Assembly: GCA_964461535.1 (NCBI GenBank)
Contig: CAYWUY010000013.1
Location: 1-52,597 of the forward strand
Source of the DNA: Flavipsychrobacter sp964461535
GTDB taxonomy: Bacteria > Bacteroidota > Bacteroidia > Chitinophagales > Chitinophagaceae
Direction of reading: 5' to 3'
Length of the DNA stretch: 52,597 nucleotides
The position numbers and the translations under genes are program-made. Positions 17,740 through 27,197 of this stretch are shown here, in pieces. A model generated the notes under the pieces. It searched no databases. It had not been told where the DNA came from and worked only from the letters and a program-made list of their open reading frames with translations. Positions within the stretch are counted from its first letter, which is position 1. Each line of letters opens with the position of its first letter.

Positions 17740-18876
17740 ATGAATAATAGAATATATTTTGATAACGCTGCCACTACATCACTAGATGAAAGTGTTTTGC
17801 AAGCTATGATGCCTTATTTAACAGATAAATTTGGCAATCCATCTTCTATTTATTCATATGGTAGAGAAACTAGACTTGCAGTTGAAAACGCTAGAAAATC
17901 TGTAGCAAAAATTTTATACGTTCATCCGTCTGAAATCTTTTTTACTTCTGGTGCAACTGAAAGTACTAATATGGCATTAAGAGCAGCCGTTGAGGATTTA
18001 GGTTGTAAGCACATTATTACATCTAAAATTGAGCATCATGCCACTTTGCATACTGCACAATTTTTGGCAAAATCTAAAAATTTAAAACTAAGTTATGTAA
18101 ACCTAGATAATAAAGGAAGGATAGACTACATACATTTAGAGCATTTAATATCAACATCTGATGATAAGTGCTTAGTGACATTAATGCACGGTAACAATGA
18201 AATAGGAAATATTACAGATGTTGAATGGATTGGGAATATATGCGAAAAATATTCTGCAATTTTTCATACTGATATGGTACAGACTATTGGACATTATCAA
18301 CTTGATCTAAAAAAAATAAAAGCACATTTTGCCAGTTCAACCGGACACAAGTTTCATGGGCCTAAAGGAACAGGCATAATATATGTAAATGAGGATGTGA
18401 AGATTCATCCCCTAATTAACGGTGGGGCGCAAGAGCGCAATATGAGAGCCGGTACTGAAAATATTTACGGTATAGTTGGTTATGCTAAAGCTCTACAGCT
18501 ATCTGTAGATAATTTATCAAATGATAGTAACTATATCAATGAATTAAAAGCCTATATGATAGCTGAAGTAAAAAGTAAGCTACCCCATGTATCATTTAAT
18601 GGAGATCCTGAAGGGCAATCTTTGTATACTGTAGTTAGTTTAAATGTTCCACTAAATGAAAAATCAGAAATGCTAATGTTTAGTTTAGATATGGCCGGTA
18701 TATGCATTAGCGGGGGAAGCGCATGTACCAGTGGTTCAGTAGGGCAAAGTCATGTAATTGAAGCATTATATGGAGAAAATGCGGTTAGGGTAGTGCCTAT
18801 TAGGGTCTCATTTTCTAAACATAACACAAAAGCAGAAATAGATATATTCATAAATAAGATGATAGAGCTTTCCTAG
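17740..18876 (+). CDS. Cysteine desulfurase (IscS/NifS family)
   Basis: PLP enzyme of 378 residues that takes sulfur from cysteine as an enzyme persulfide for Fe-S clusters or tRNA thiolation. It shows YFDNAATT at the start, FTSGATEST (about 68-76), HGNNEIG (about 150), the PLP lysine K204 in STGHKFHGPKG, and the mobile-loop catalytic C329 in SGGSACTSGS. The long loop with the SACTSG signature points to the IscS/NifS group (type I) rather than SufS. No iscU, iscR or hscAB is nearby; it follows recQ by 30 nt. A role in general Fe-S or tRNA thiolation is possible; which one cannot be told here. Confidence 0.93.
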   Translation: MNNRIYFDNAATTSLDESVLQAMMPYLTDKFGNPSSIYSYGRETRLAVENARKSVAKILYVHPSEIFFTSGATESTNMALRAAVEDLGCKHIITSKIEHHATLHTAQFLAKSKNLKLSYVNLDNKGRIDYIHLEHLISTSDDKCLVTLMHGNNEIGNITDVEWIGNICEKYSAIFHTDMVQTIGHYQLDLKKIKAHFASSTGHKFHGPKGTGIIYVNEDVKIHPLINGGAQERNMRAGTENIYGIVGYAKALQLSVDNLSNDSNYINELKAYMIAEVKSKLPHVSFNGDPEGQSLYTVVSLNVPLNEKSEMLMFSLDMAGICISGGSACTSGSVGQSHVIEALYGENAVRVVPIRVSFSKHNTKAEIDIFINKMIELS

Positions 18877-18894
18877 TAAAATAGCTAGCTTACT

Positions 18895-19449
18895 CTATAA
18901 TTGCTCTTTAAACATTTTTACTAGCTTAATTCCATCTTGGTACATAACTGCGTTCTGATAATCGAACTTTTTGTGTTTGGATGACACTTCTTTCCCGTCG
19001 GTATCAATCCATTTAACTAGTTTATCGTTATAGAAGTAATATTTAGAGATGTATTGTTTGGTTTTACTATCGTCATACCAAACTGAATCACCCACCTTTT
19101 TTGCTAGTTCCTCCGTCATGTAAGCAGGTTTGTTGTATTTAAACTCATTATTTATGGCACATATTAGTTTTTCATTTTCAAAATAATAAGATGCTATATT
19201 CCGGCCGGTATCTGTGAAGGTAGATATAGATACCATTGTTAGATTGTTTTCCTTGTCGAAATATCCTGTGAGTGTCCCGTTTTGAGAAATAAGACCTGCA
19301 AGATCAATAGTTTTTGATTTGTAGGATGACAGCTTGGTATTGGTTTCGTTACAGTACTTTATAATGCCACTAATATCATCTTCTCTGCAAGAGTTTAGTA
19401 AGGTTATAGATACTATAACTATCCATAGCTTTATAAGTATATTTTTCAT
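18895..19449 (-). CDS. Predicted lipoprotein of unknown function
   Basis: 184 residues, family not recognised. A signal peptide (MKNILIKLWIVIVSITLL) ends in the lipobox LLNSC with Cys at about residue 20, followed by REDD; an Asp at +2 or +3 does not mean inner-membrane retention in Bacteroidota, so the anchoring membrane is open. The mature part is rich in Tyr, Lys and short beta-like repeats (YYFENEKLICA, YYFYNDKLVKWIDTDGK), a pattern seen in MORN-like or antitoxin-like repeat proteins. It is convergent with the cysteine desulfurase and lies downstream of the two tRNA genes. Confidence 0.72.
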   Translation of the reverse strand: MKNILIKLWIVIVSITLLNSCREDDISGIIKYCNETNTKLSSYKSKTIDLAGLISQNGTLTGYFDKENNLTMVSISTFTDTGRNIASYYFENEKLICAINNEFKYNKPAYMTEELAKKVGDSVWYDDSKTKQYISKYYFYNDKLVKWIDTDGKEVSSKHKKFDYQNAVMYQDGIKLVKMFKEQL

Positions 19450-19523
19450 TTTGTAGTATGTATGTTACCAGAATAAATACAATTTTCTAAATAGTAGGTG
19501 TGATATAGAGTAATGCAAAAATA

Positions 19524-19553
19524 AAAAAGACCAACGATGTTGTTGGTCTTTTT
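19524..19553 (-). terminator. Terminator of tRNA-Asn copy 1
   Basis: Stem of 12 bp (19524-19535 with 19542-19553; core GACCAAC/GTTGGTC), 6-nt loop, directly downstream of the tRNA and followed by a T-run on the minus strand. Confidence 0.85.
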
Positions 19554-19554
19554 G

Positions 19555-19628
19555 CTCCCCCTTCAGGACTTGAACCTGAGACCCCCTGATTAACAGTCAG
19601 GTGCTCTAACCAACTGAGCTAAGGAGGA
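19555..19628 (-). tRNA. tRNA-Asn (GUU), copy 1
   Basis: A 74-nt tRNA on the minus strand. Acceptor TCCTCCT pairs with AGGGGGA (one G-T pair); D arm with AGCTCAGTTGGTTAGAGC; anticodon stem CCTGA/TCAGG encloses loop CTGTTAA, anticodon GTT for asparagine; T arm CAGGTTCAAGTCCTG; discriminator G. CCA is not encoded. It is identical to the second copy 202 nt away. Confidence 0.97.
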
Positions 19629-19648
19629 GTATTTCCGTTTTGGGATTG

Positions 19649-19678
19649 CAAAGATAGTAGTTGTTTTGTGTTAACCAA
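19649..19678 (-). promoter_or_regulatory. Promoter of tRNA-Asn copy 1 (TTG-N19-TATCTTTG)
   Basis: On the minus strand, TTG (19678-19676), a 19-nt spacer and TATCTTTG (19656-19649) form a full Bacteroidota promoter 20 nt before the tRNA 5' end. Confidence 0.7.
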
Positions 19679-19723
19679 ATTTTATTTTAAAAATAATCTA
19701 TCATAATGTGTTTGGGTGAAAAT

Positions 19724-19755
19724 AAAAAAGACCAACAATGTTGTTGGTCTTTTTT
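19724..19755 (-). terminator. Terminator of tRNA-Asn copy 2
   Basis: Stem of about 13 bp (19724-19736 with 19743-19755; core GACCAAC/GTTGGTC) directly downstream of the second tRNA. It differs from the copy-1 terminator by one base in the loop region and one extra A/T pair. Confidence 0.85.
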
Positions 19756-19756
19756 G

Positions 19757-19830
19757 CTCCCCCTTCAGGACTTGAACCTGAGACCCCCTGATTAACAGTC
19801 AGGTGCTCTAACCAACTGAGCTAAGGAGGA
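19757..19830 (-). tRNA. tRNA-Asn (GUU), copy 2
   Basis: 74 nt, identical to copy 1 throughout: same acceptor, anticodon loop CTGTTAA (anticodon GTT), T arm and discriminator G, no encoded CCA. It lies downstream of the histidine kinase gene on the same strand's upstream side, with its own promoter box and terminator. Confidence 0.97.
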
Positions 19831-19849
19831 GTGTTCCGTTTTGGGATTG

Positions 19850-19878
19850 CAAAGATAGTAATAAGCCTATTTCTGCAA
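19850..19878 (-). promoter_or_regulatory. Promoter of tRNA-Asn copy 2 (TTG-N18-TATCTTTG)
   Basis: On the minus strand, TTG (19878-19876), an 18-nt spacer and TATCTTTG (19857-19850) precede the tRNA by 19 nt. The box and the bases up to the tRNA are shared with copy 1; the spacer and -33 flank differ. Confidence 0.7.
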
Positions 19879-19927
19879 AATTTTTCGGGCAGTTTTTTCA
19901 AATATTTTTACATGCAAAGTGTTCTGA

Positions 19928-22855
19928 TTACAGCTCCATAGTAATTGATACAACAGTCCATTGTCCAGAGTTTGTTTTTTCTTCTTTAAGCTCGAAGTTT
20001 ACTTTTTTATTTAGGATGATACTTAACTGCTCTATTCGATTTTTAATATTGGATAGTCCAAATGATTCGTGTTTTGGGTCTCTTTTTTTGTCGGCAAAGT
20101 TTAAACCCACACCATTATCTCTTACTTCAATGTGCAGAATGTCATTTACTTCATAAATATGTATTCTTATTGTGCTGTTGTCAGACTGTTTTGGTAGTAT
20201 ACCATGTTTTATTGAGTTCTCTACTAATGGCTGAATAAATAGAGGAGGAACCATTATCACAGCAGTATCAACTTCATCATCTACGTCTATTTCATAATTA
20301 AGCATTTCTTTAAAGCGAAGCTTCTCTAGTTTTAAATAGTTGCTAACAAGGTCAATTTCTTTCTGTAGCGATATCATTTCCTTAGATACGTTGTGCATAT
20401 TTTGCCGTACTAAATCGGCAAATATTCTTAGATATTCATTAGCGGCTAGTTTATCATTTCTATTTACAAGTCCCTGTACATTGTTAAGTGTATTGAAAAT
20501 AAAATGAGGGTTCATTAATGCATTTAAGGCTTTATACTCTGATTTTAAGAAGCGAATTTTATTTTCATTTTCTTTTTGATTTTTCTTTAAAACCATAGCT
20601 ATTCTATAGCGCACAGCAACAATTATTAGTGCCAAACTAATAATAACAGTTATAGCTATAAACCACCACGTAGCCCAAAATGGCGGTAATATGGTGAAGT
20701 TTAGTATTATTGGATCGCTATACTTACTAGATATACTTTTAGCTCTTATTTTTAGTTTGTAGTTACCATGTTGCGGACTAACTAAATTAATTTCCTCACC
20801 TAATAATGGTAGCCATTTATCTTCTGCATTTTGAGAAAATGAGTACTCGTACCTAATATTTTTACCTGTAAACGATAGGGTAGTAAATGCAATGGTAATA
20901 TCTTTTGATAATTTATAGGGTATAAGCATGTTATTCTTGGGAACATACTTCTTGTCTCCGTACTTTATTGTACTAAAAAAAAGTTTAGGGGTTAAAGATG
21001 GTTTCAATAGATTGTCAATAGTCATTTTAGTTATAGACCCTCCTACAAAAAAGTAACAGTTATTTTGATCTGCGGCTATTAGTTCAGATCTAAGTGGTAC
21101 AAAAGAATTTTCAACTGCTGTTACAGTGTAGTATGGGTATGTGCTATTTTTTGCAATTGAAAATAATCGATATAGTTCGTTGGTACTGATTAGCAAATGT
21201 GTACTATCTATGGGGTAAATTCTATCCCATACGCTTCCTTGCCTGAGGTTAGAATCCATAATGTTTTGTCTATCGAAATTCCTGCAAATAATTGGTTTGG
21301 TGTGAGTATACCCTACAAGGTAGTTTTTCAGAAATTCAAATTTTTTGAAGGCAGCGTCATGGAATTGCCGTTCTACAGTGCAAACATCATTTTTTACTTT
21401 GTATACTCCATTAACTGTTGAATACCAAAGTGAATTATCGTAAGCTTTACCAAAAGCATATATTCGCTCAGTGTCTTTTACTATATGTATGCAGCTATCT
21501 TTAATTGCATTGGTATTCTTATAGCTGTTTATGTCTATTTTGTAAAGACTTTTTATTGTTCTTAAATAGATGAAGGAGCCTACATCAATTATAGATTTTA
21601 CATTCTCAGCTGCAATAAAGGGTACTTTAGAAATATAGGTCTTTTTGTTTCCTGTAATATCTGATAGATATATCCTGAAGTTTTTATAATAGTTAATATA
21701 GTCGTAAGTGCCGTTTAGATTTTTAATTATTAAATAACCATGATTAGATGATACATCTTTTTTACTATTATCAAGTTTAGAATAATCAAACAACAATTGA
21801 GTATTACCATTTTTAAATAGGTATAAATTGTTCTCAGATGTTACATAGAACAAGTTGTCATTATCGGCATAGGTATATCTTATATTTCCTGTGTAGCAGT
21901 TATTATATACTGCGGCATGATAATAATTATAGTCAACAACATATATTCCATCAGTATAGGTTGTGATCCAATAATTTTTTAGTGCATCTTGTGTTATACT
22001 GGTTATTTTATGATTATTTAAAAATGTTTTGCCATCTTCAAGCCATACACCTTTATCAGTGCACATCATTAGCCTATTAAAGTTGTCTATGTACAGCGAG
22101 TTAACATGACTTTTATAGGCATTAGAATCATATTTTTTTATTGGCTTTAAGTCAGTTGTATATACTGTGTTTTTATCGTATATATTACTGATACCCTGAC
22201 TAATAGAAAGTCCCCATTCTTTTATATTTACCGGTGGGGGTAAAACACTAGAAAAGTTATTGTTCTTATCTAATATTTTTGTTTTGTCATTATATATATA
22301 CTTGAAAGTTCCATCTTTCAGTTTGTGTATGTATATGAAATGAGATATTTCTTCGTCTTTGTTGTCTTTAAGTATCCTTATAGTTTCCCCCTTTACACTT
22401 ATCATCTTCTTTTTATTTCCAAACATTATGGTAATGCTGCTATCAGCCTCTACTACCATATTATTGATGAATGTGTTTTTAAATGGAAGTTTTAGAAACG
22501 GTGTGTTTTTAGCCGTATGAAATTGTGCATTTTTATAGTAACAGAGCTCTCCATTGAACGTAGCAAGCCATATCCTACCTTCTTTATCTTCCTGAAAAAA
22601 GAATATTTCATTATCAGGCATTCCATTAGATGTAGTAAAGGTTTCAAATCTTATCCCATTATAGCGAACAATTCCCTTGTCCGTCCCAATCCATAAAAAA
22701 CCCTTACTGTCTTTAAATGCATGATAAACAGTATTGCTAGGCAATCCGTCATCCACATTATAATGCAGCATCCTAAACTCTTGCGAAAAGAGTTGTACAA
22801 CACTAAGTGTAAAAAATATTGTTAATAAGATAGTATTTCTTAACCATCTATTCAT
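19928..22855 (-). CDS. Propeller-sensor histidine kinase, LytS/YehU type
   Basis: 975-residue membrane sensor kinase. A signal peptide (MNRWLRNTILLTIFF..., cut near FSQ) leads to a periplasmic beta-propeller region with two-component-regulator propeller repeats such as LPSNTVYHAFKDSKGFLWIG (about residues 30-500), then a Y_Y_Y-like Ig domain (about 640-725), one membrane helix (about 728-750) and a cytosolic kinase: H-box MNPHFIFNTLNN (about 775), N-box NSIKHG and G-box DNGVGL. This is the His_kinase family that pairs with LytTR regulators. The ATG at 22855 is chosen because it begins the signal peptide and overlaps the regulator's end by 8 nt; an upstream start would lie deep inside that gene. 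Confidence 0.92.
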   Translation of the reverse strand: MNRWLRNTILLTIFFTLSVVQLFSQEFRMLHYNVDDGLPSNTVYHAFKDSKGFLWIGTDKGIVRYNGIRFETFTTSNGMPDNEIFFFQEDKEGRIWLATFNGELCYYKNAQFHTAKNTPFLKLPFKNTFINNMVVEADSSITIMFGNKKKMISVKGETIRILKDNKDEEISHFIYIHKLKDGTFKYIYNDKTKILDKNNNFSSVLPPPVNIKEWGLSISQGISNIYDKNTVYTTDLKPIKKYDSNAYKSHVNSLYIDNFNRLMMCTDKGVWLEDGKTFLNNHKITSITQDALKNYWITTYTDGIYVVDYNYYHAAVYNNCYTGNIRYTYADNDNLFYVTSENNLYLFKNGNTQLLFDYSKLDNSKKDVSSNHGYLIIKNLNGTYDYINYYKNFRIYLSDITGNKKTYISKVPFIAAENVKSIIDVGSFIYLRTIKSLYKIDINSYKNTNAIKDSCIHIVKDTERIYAFGKAYDNSLWYSTVNGVYKVKNDVCTVERQFHDAAFKKFEFLKNYLVGYTHTKPIICRNFDRQNIMDSNLRQGSVWDRIYPIDSTHLLISTNELYRLFSIAKNSTYPYYTVTAVENSFVPLRSELIAADQNNCYFFVGGSITKMTIDNLLKPSLTPKLFFSTIKYGDKKYVPKNNMLIPYKLSKDITIAFTTLSFTGKNIRYEYSFSQNAEDKWLPLLGEEINLVSPQHGNYKLKIRAKSISSKYSDPIILNFTILPPFWATWWFIAITVIISLALIIVAVRYRIAMVLKKNQKENENKIRFLKSEYKALNALMNPHFIFNTLNNVQGLVNRNDKLAANEYLRIFADLVRQNMHNVSKEMISLQKEIDLVSNYLKLEKLRFKEMLNYEIDVDDEVDTAVIMVPPLFIQPLVENSIKHGILPKQSDNSTIRIHIYEVNDILHIEVRDNGVGLNFADKKRDPKHESFGLSNIKNRIEQLSIILNKKVNFELKEEKTNSGQWTVVSITMEL

Positions 22856-23657
22856 TAAAGTCTGGTTTGGTTTGCAAGAACTCCACCAAACTACTAAATC
22901 TTCTCCGGCTAATGGGTATACTACCTGCATGGTACATGGTAAGACTCATACTATCGTCTTTGTGGATATTCTTTATCTGACCGCAATTTACTAGATATGA
23001 CTTATGTATGCGATAAAATAGGGTGTCGGGTAGCAATTCTTCATATTCTGATATTGAAACACTAGTAAGCATTTCAGTAAGCTTTTCGTTTTTTAGAAAA
23101 AACACTTTTGAATATCCCCCACAAGCTTCAATATATATCAAGTCTCTGAAGCTAACTATTTCTACGTTATTGGTATCTTTTAGTGCTATTTTATTAAGTT
23201 TAGACTTATTAGATATTTGCTTAGAAATATTACTAAAGTCATTATTGGCAGGAGGTGAACTAAGAAGCTGTTTTACCTTAATTCTTTCTTTAAGCTTGGT
23301 TACGGCGTTTGATAATTCGCTGATGCTTATAGGTTTAAGAATATAGTCAACCGCATTTAGTTTAAATGCTTTTATGGCATATTCGTCGTAGGCAGTAACA
23401 AATATCACCTCGAAATGTATGGGAGAAACACGCTCCAAAAATTGAAATGCATTTTCATTTGGCATTTCAATATCTAAAAACAAGGCATCCGGATTGTGTA
23501 TAGATAACAATTTTTCTGCCTCGCTAGTGTTATTGGCTATTGCTGTAATGTTTATGTCAGGGTCTATGTATTCTTTTAGTATGTATTTTAAATTATCACA
23601 CGCTTCCTTCTCATCGTCTACCAAAATTACATTAAGTCTGACGTCGGCATTACTCAT
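22848..23657 (-). CDS. LytTR-family response regulator
   Basis: 269 residues. The receiver domain (about 7-125) has the acidic pair in ILVDDE, phosphoacceptor D62 in LFLDIEMP, the switch residue in VTAYDEYA and K in DYILKP. A linker is followed by a LytTR DNA-binding domain (about 165-265) with FRDLIYIEACGGYSKV and FYRIHKSYLVN. It activates transcription at direct-repeat sites upstream of target genes. It is first in a two-gene operon and overlaps the kinase start by 8 nt, so translation is probably coupled. The target genes are not evident; the neighbouring TPR lipoprotein and TonB receptor are candidates by position only. Confidence 0.94.
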   Translation of the reverse strand: MSNADVRLNVILVDDEKEACDNLKYILKEYIDPDINITAIANNTSEAEKLLSIHNPDALFLDIEMPNENAFQFLERVSPIHFEVIFVTAYDEYAIKAFKLNAVDYILKPISISELSNAVTKLKERIKVKQLLSSPPANNDFSNISKQISNKSKLNKIALKDTNNVEIVSFRDLIYIEACGGYSKVFFLKNEKLTEMLTSVSISEYEELLPDTLFYRIHKSYLVNCGQIKNIHKDDSMSLTMYHAGSIPISRRRFSSLVEFLQTKPDFNE

Positions 23658-23757
23658 AAATTAGGATGTAAATGTTTTAGTAACCCTAATTTATGCAGTA
23701 AACTAAACAAATACAAATAAAATGTCTAAATGATAAGTGAATAAATGCTATTTGATG

Positions 23758-24582
23758 TTATTTTTTGCAATATTCTTTTAAATAAGCTTCCCCTGCCGGG
23801 TTTTTCATTTTAGCTGCAACAGTAAAATCAAAACATGCACTATCTTTCATGTTCAGTTTTATTTCAAATAATCCTTTGTAAACATAAGACTGTGACCAGG
23901 TTGGGTCTACTCCTAGAGCTAGATGCATATCGTTTAAGGCTTCTCTATACTTTTGTTGTTCGCCATATGCTATTGCTCTATTAATATACCCCATTAGATG
24001 GTTAGGGTTGGTTTGTATTTCTTTAGAAAAATCTTCTACTGCACCCGCAAAATCGTTTTGTTTGAATTTACATGAACCTCTCATACTATATGCTAAATAG
24101 TAACTAGGGTTTACATTTATAGCATCAGTAAAGGACGCAATTGCTTCTTTTAGTTTATTCTTACCCATTTCAGATCTGCCTTTAGCCAACTGAGCTACGA
24201 ATAGGTTAGGTTGTATAGTTACAGTTTTTCTGATGTCATTATAATAGGCTTTTTCATCTCCCATTATTTCATATACGCTCGCTCTATTGTAATAAGCCAT
24301 AGCATAATTGGGATTTAATTGTATACTCTTATTAAAGTTCTCCATGGCAGATTTAAAGTCGCCCATTAACTCATGAATATTTCCTAGTTGATAGTAGGCC
24401 TGCCAGTACGATGTATCTTTTTCTACAATAGCTTCATAGCTTGCAATTGCATTTTTATAGTCTCCTTTAAATGCTAGATCGTTGGCTTTTTTAAATGCAA
24501 TATCTGATTCGTTTAATCCGCCATTGCATGATATTGCCAATAGGGCAATTGTAGTAGTTATAAGAAGTAGTACTTGCTTCAT
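23758..24582 (-). CDS. TPR-repeat lipoprotein
   Basis: 274 residues. The signal peptide ends in lipobox LLAISC (Cys about residue 19). The mature part is almost entirely tetratricopeptide repeats, about six (for example YWQAYYQLGNIHELMGDFKS and AMAYYNRASVYEIMGDEKAY), which form a protein-binding superhelix. It ends with an AGEAYLKEYCKK tail. It is likely a periplasm- or surface-facing scaffold; no catalytic motif is seen. It lies 73 nt after the TonB receptor on the same strand and may be cotranscribed with it. Confidence 0.85.
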   Translation of the reverse strand: MKQVLLLITTTIALLAISCNGGLNESDIAFKKANDLAFKGDYKNAIASYEAIVEKDTSYWQAYYQLGNIHELMGDFKSAMENFNKSIQLNPNYAMAYYNRASVYEIMGDEKAYYNDIRKTVTIQPNLFVAQLAKGRSEMGKNKLKEAIASFTDAINVNPSYYLAYSMRGSCKFKQNDFAGAVEDFSKEIQTNPNHLMGYINRAIAYGEQQKYREALNDMHLALGVDPTWSQSYVYKGLFEIKLNMKDSACFDFTVAAKMKNPAGEAYLKEYCKK

Positions 24583-24655
24583 TGTTTAAAAATATTGCTA
24601 TATGCTTATAATAGTAGACCTACCAAATTATTCCTATGGTTTGCCTGAGCATATT

Positions 24656-27025
24656 TTATTTGAACTTAAAATTATAGGAAACACTCGGAATAATTGGCAA
24701 AATATATACCATGTAAATTTTTGATTGTATACCACTGGTAGTAGTTCCTTCAATTGAATTATACAAGAAATAAGGATTTGCACGGTTGTATACATTATAT
24801 AAAGAGAATGTCCAGCTATGTTCCCATCTTCTTGGCTTTTTATGTTGTGGTGTATATGTTGCTGATATATCTAATCTATGATATGCAGGAGTTCTGTATG
24901 CATTTACTTTACTAAATTGTTGCACAATAGTATTATCTACTAAATAATAAGCAGTAGGTAATGTAACAGCATTACCTGTTCCATATATAAATACGCTGGA
25001 AAATGTCCACTTCTTGTTTAAGTCATAAGATGCAACAACAGAAATGTCATGTCGTCTGTCATACTTTGCCGGAAAGGGATCTCCATTATTCAATTTTGCA
25101 AATTTCTGATAAGTCCAAGATAAAGTATAGCCTATCCAACCAGTAAATCTACCTTGAGTTTTATTAATGAAAAACTCAGCACCATATGCCATTCCTCTAC
25201 CAAATACATAAGACAATTCTGGATCTTCCAATGTGTTTGGTGTATATCCGTCTTTGTATTGTATTTGGTTTTTCATGTCTTTATAATAGATCTCTACAGA
25301 GGTTTCTAGTTTATCATCTAAGAAATTTTTAAAGTAGCCTGCGGAATATTGCCAAGCTTCTTGAGGTTTAACTCTATATGTACTAGGCACCCAAACATCT
25401 GTAGGGAGGGTAGAGCCATTATTGGTGACTAAATGTAAATATTGATAAGTTCGAGATACACTAGCTTTTACCGAAGAATTGTCAGATAGCGAGTATCTTA
25501 CGTTTACTCTGGGTTCAAGACCACCATAATCTTTCACAAGTTTTCCTTTGCCATAAAAGGTACTATCAAGTTTGTTTCCATTATCATCTACATTGTATGC
25601 AGTGTAAGTTCCTACTTGACCAAACCAACTATAACGTAATCCTAATGTAAGCTTTAGTTTGTTTGAAATATCAATGTCATCCATAGCATATAGGGCTATT
25701 TCATGACCATATTTTACCATTGAGTTAGGTGGTTTTAAACGAATTGTGTCAGCTTGGCCAGATATTTGGCTTGGTGTAAAGGTGTGATAGGTGTAGTTAG
25801 AACCGAATTTAATATGATTCTTAGTGTTTATGTAATAATCAAAATCATTTTTTATACCTATATCCTCAATACCGGAAGCAAATCTTATCCCTATGGCACT
25901 ACCTTGACCTGAACCAGCAGATTGGTCGAAAGAAGAAGAAAAATGATATTTATTATAAACCGCTGTTGAGTTCATAAAGAGTTTATCGCTAAATAAGTGA
26001 TTCCACCTTAACGACGCAGTTGTGTTTCCCCAAGGAATGGTAGCTTTAAAATTTCCACTACTACTCTCAAACTGAAATTTGTCTAATCCGGTGTAAGCAC
26101 TAATAAATATTTTGTCAGATTTACCAAGCTTATAGTTTGCTTTTGCATTCAAATCATAAAAGTAATAGCCATTATTTTTTAATGCTTCAAAGAAAGGTCT
26201 TGCTAATACATCAGCATAAGTTCGCCTAGCAGCTATCATAAAAGAGCCTTTATCTTTTTTTATTGGCCCTTCGAATACAAATTTACTTGCTATGTTTCCT
26301 ACACCCCCTTGTAACTTATATTCTTTACTATTTCCTTCCTTCATTGTAACATCTACTACCGAAGAAAGTCTGCCGCCATAATTAGCTGGAGCACCACCTT
26401 TAATTAGGGTTACGTCCTTAATGGCTTCAGAGTTGAAAACAGAGAAAAAACCAAATAAATGCCCTGTGTTATATATAACTGCATCGTCTAGTAATACAAG
26501 ATTCTGATCTGGGCCGCCACCTCGAACATAAAATCCTGCATTTCCATCACCAGCTGATTGTACTCCAGGCAGTAATTGTAAAGTTTTCAATATATCTACT
26601 TCGCCAAATACTACAGGTAACTTTTTTATTTGCGACATAGATAGCTTTATGGTGCCCATTTCTGTATTCTTAACATGCTCATCTTTACGGGCGGTAGTTA
26701 CCTCAATTTCTTTTATGGTATTATTGCTTTTTAATGCTATATCTATTCTTTTATCTGTAGTAGCGTTTATGTTTATTTGTTGTGAGGCATATCCTACATA
26801 TGAATATATTACTGTGTATTGTCCTTGAGGTATGGTTATGGAGTAAAATCCATAATTATTTGTCTGTACGCCCGTGGATAATTCTTTAATATATACGGTA
26901 GATGCCATTAATGTTTCTCCATTAATTGAATCTGTGATATAACCACTAAGGGTGACTTTTTGTGCAATTGTAATAAGAGGTGATAATAATATAAAAAGTG
27001 TCAGTTTAAGGTATTTGTCCAACAT
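24656..27025 (-). CDS. TonB-dependent receptor with N-terminal carboxypeptidase-regulatory-like domain
   Basis: 789-residue outer-membrane receptor. Signal peptide (MLDKYLKLTLFILLSPLITIAQ), a CarboxypepD_reg-like/CNA-B fold (about 25-105; VTLSGYITDSINGETLMAS), a plug domain (about 115-230; GNAGFYVRGGGPDQNLVLLD) and a 22-stranded barrel ending in aromatic SVSYNFKFK. No SusD partner is adjacent, so it is not a SusCD pair; such lone receptors take up siderophores, cobalamin or unknown ligands. The ATG at 27025 is preferred because an upstream in-frame ATG at 27055 lies inside the predicted -7 box (27053-27060). The substrate is unknown. Confidence 0.9.
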   Translation of the reverse strand: MLDKYLKLTLFILLSPLITIAQKVTLSGYITDSINGETLMASTVYIKELSTGVQTNNYGFYSITIPQGQYTVIYSYVGYASQQININATTDKRIDIALKSNNTIKEIEVTTARKDEHVKNTEMGTIKLSMSQIKKLPVVFGEVDILKTLQLLPGVQSAGDGNAGFYVRGGGPDQNLVLLDDAVIYNTGHLFGFFSVFNSEAIKDVTLIKGGAPANYGGRLSSVVDVTMKEGNSKEYKLQGGVGNIASKFVFEGPIKKDKGSFMIAARRTYADVLARPFFEALKNNGYYFYDLNAKANYKLGKSDKIFISAYTGLDKFQFESSSGNFKATIPWGNTTASLRWNHLFSDKLFMNSTAVYNKYHFSSSFDQSAGSGQGSAIGIRFASGIEDIGIKNDFDYYINTKNHIKFGSNYTYHTFTPSQISGQADTIRLKPPNSMVKYGHEIALYAMDDIDISNKLKLTLGLRYSWFGQVGTYTAYNVDDNGNKLDSTFYGKGKLVKDYGGLEPRVNVRYSLSDNSSVKASVSRTYQYLHLVTNNGSTLPTDVWVPSTYRVKPQEAWQYSAGYFKNFLDDKLETSVEIYYKDMKNQIQYKDGYTPNTLEDPELSYVFGRGMAYGAEFFINKTQGRFTGWIGYTLSWTYQKFAKLNNGDPFPAKYDRRHDISVVASYDLNKKWTFSSVFIYGTGNAVTLPTAYYLVDNTIVQQFSKVNAYRTPAYHRLDISATYTPQHKKPRRWEHSWTFSLYNVYNRANPYFLYNSIEGTTTSGIQSKIYMVYILPIIPSVSYNFKFK

Positions 27026-27052
27026 ACTATAGTTGCTATGTATTGTGTGATG

Positions 27053-27060
27053 CAAAAGTA
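27053..27060 (-). promoter_or_regulatory. Putative -7 box of the TonB receptor gene (TACTTTTG)
   Basis: On the minus strand TACTTTTG matches TAnnTTTG, 27 nt before the chosen ATG. It overlaps an alternative in-frame ATG, which helps decide the start. No -33 TTG was seen. Confidence 0.5.
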
Positions 27061-27197
27061 GTTGAATATGTAAACGACCATTAAATAATTTTTAAAATAG
27101 AGATATAGACATTTCTAAAAAAATATTAGTCAACTCTTTTGTTTGATATATGCTTAATATATTTATTGGGTAGTGCATTTTAGTAAATCTATTGACT

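Noticed and set aside
19514..19860. The near-identical blocks around the two tRNA genes as terminal repeats of an insertion element.
   Set aside because: The blocks contain complete tRNA genes with terminators in the same orientation and nothing in between; a simple tandem duplication explains them.
26300..27025. The TonB receptor as a SusC of a polysaccharide utilisation locus.
   Set aside because: There is no SusD gene next to it, and the following gene is a TPR lipoprotein; the glycosidases lie 20 kb away.
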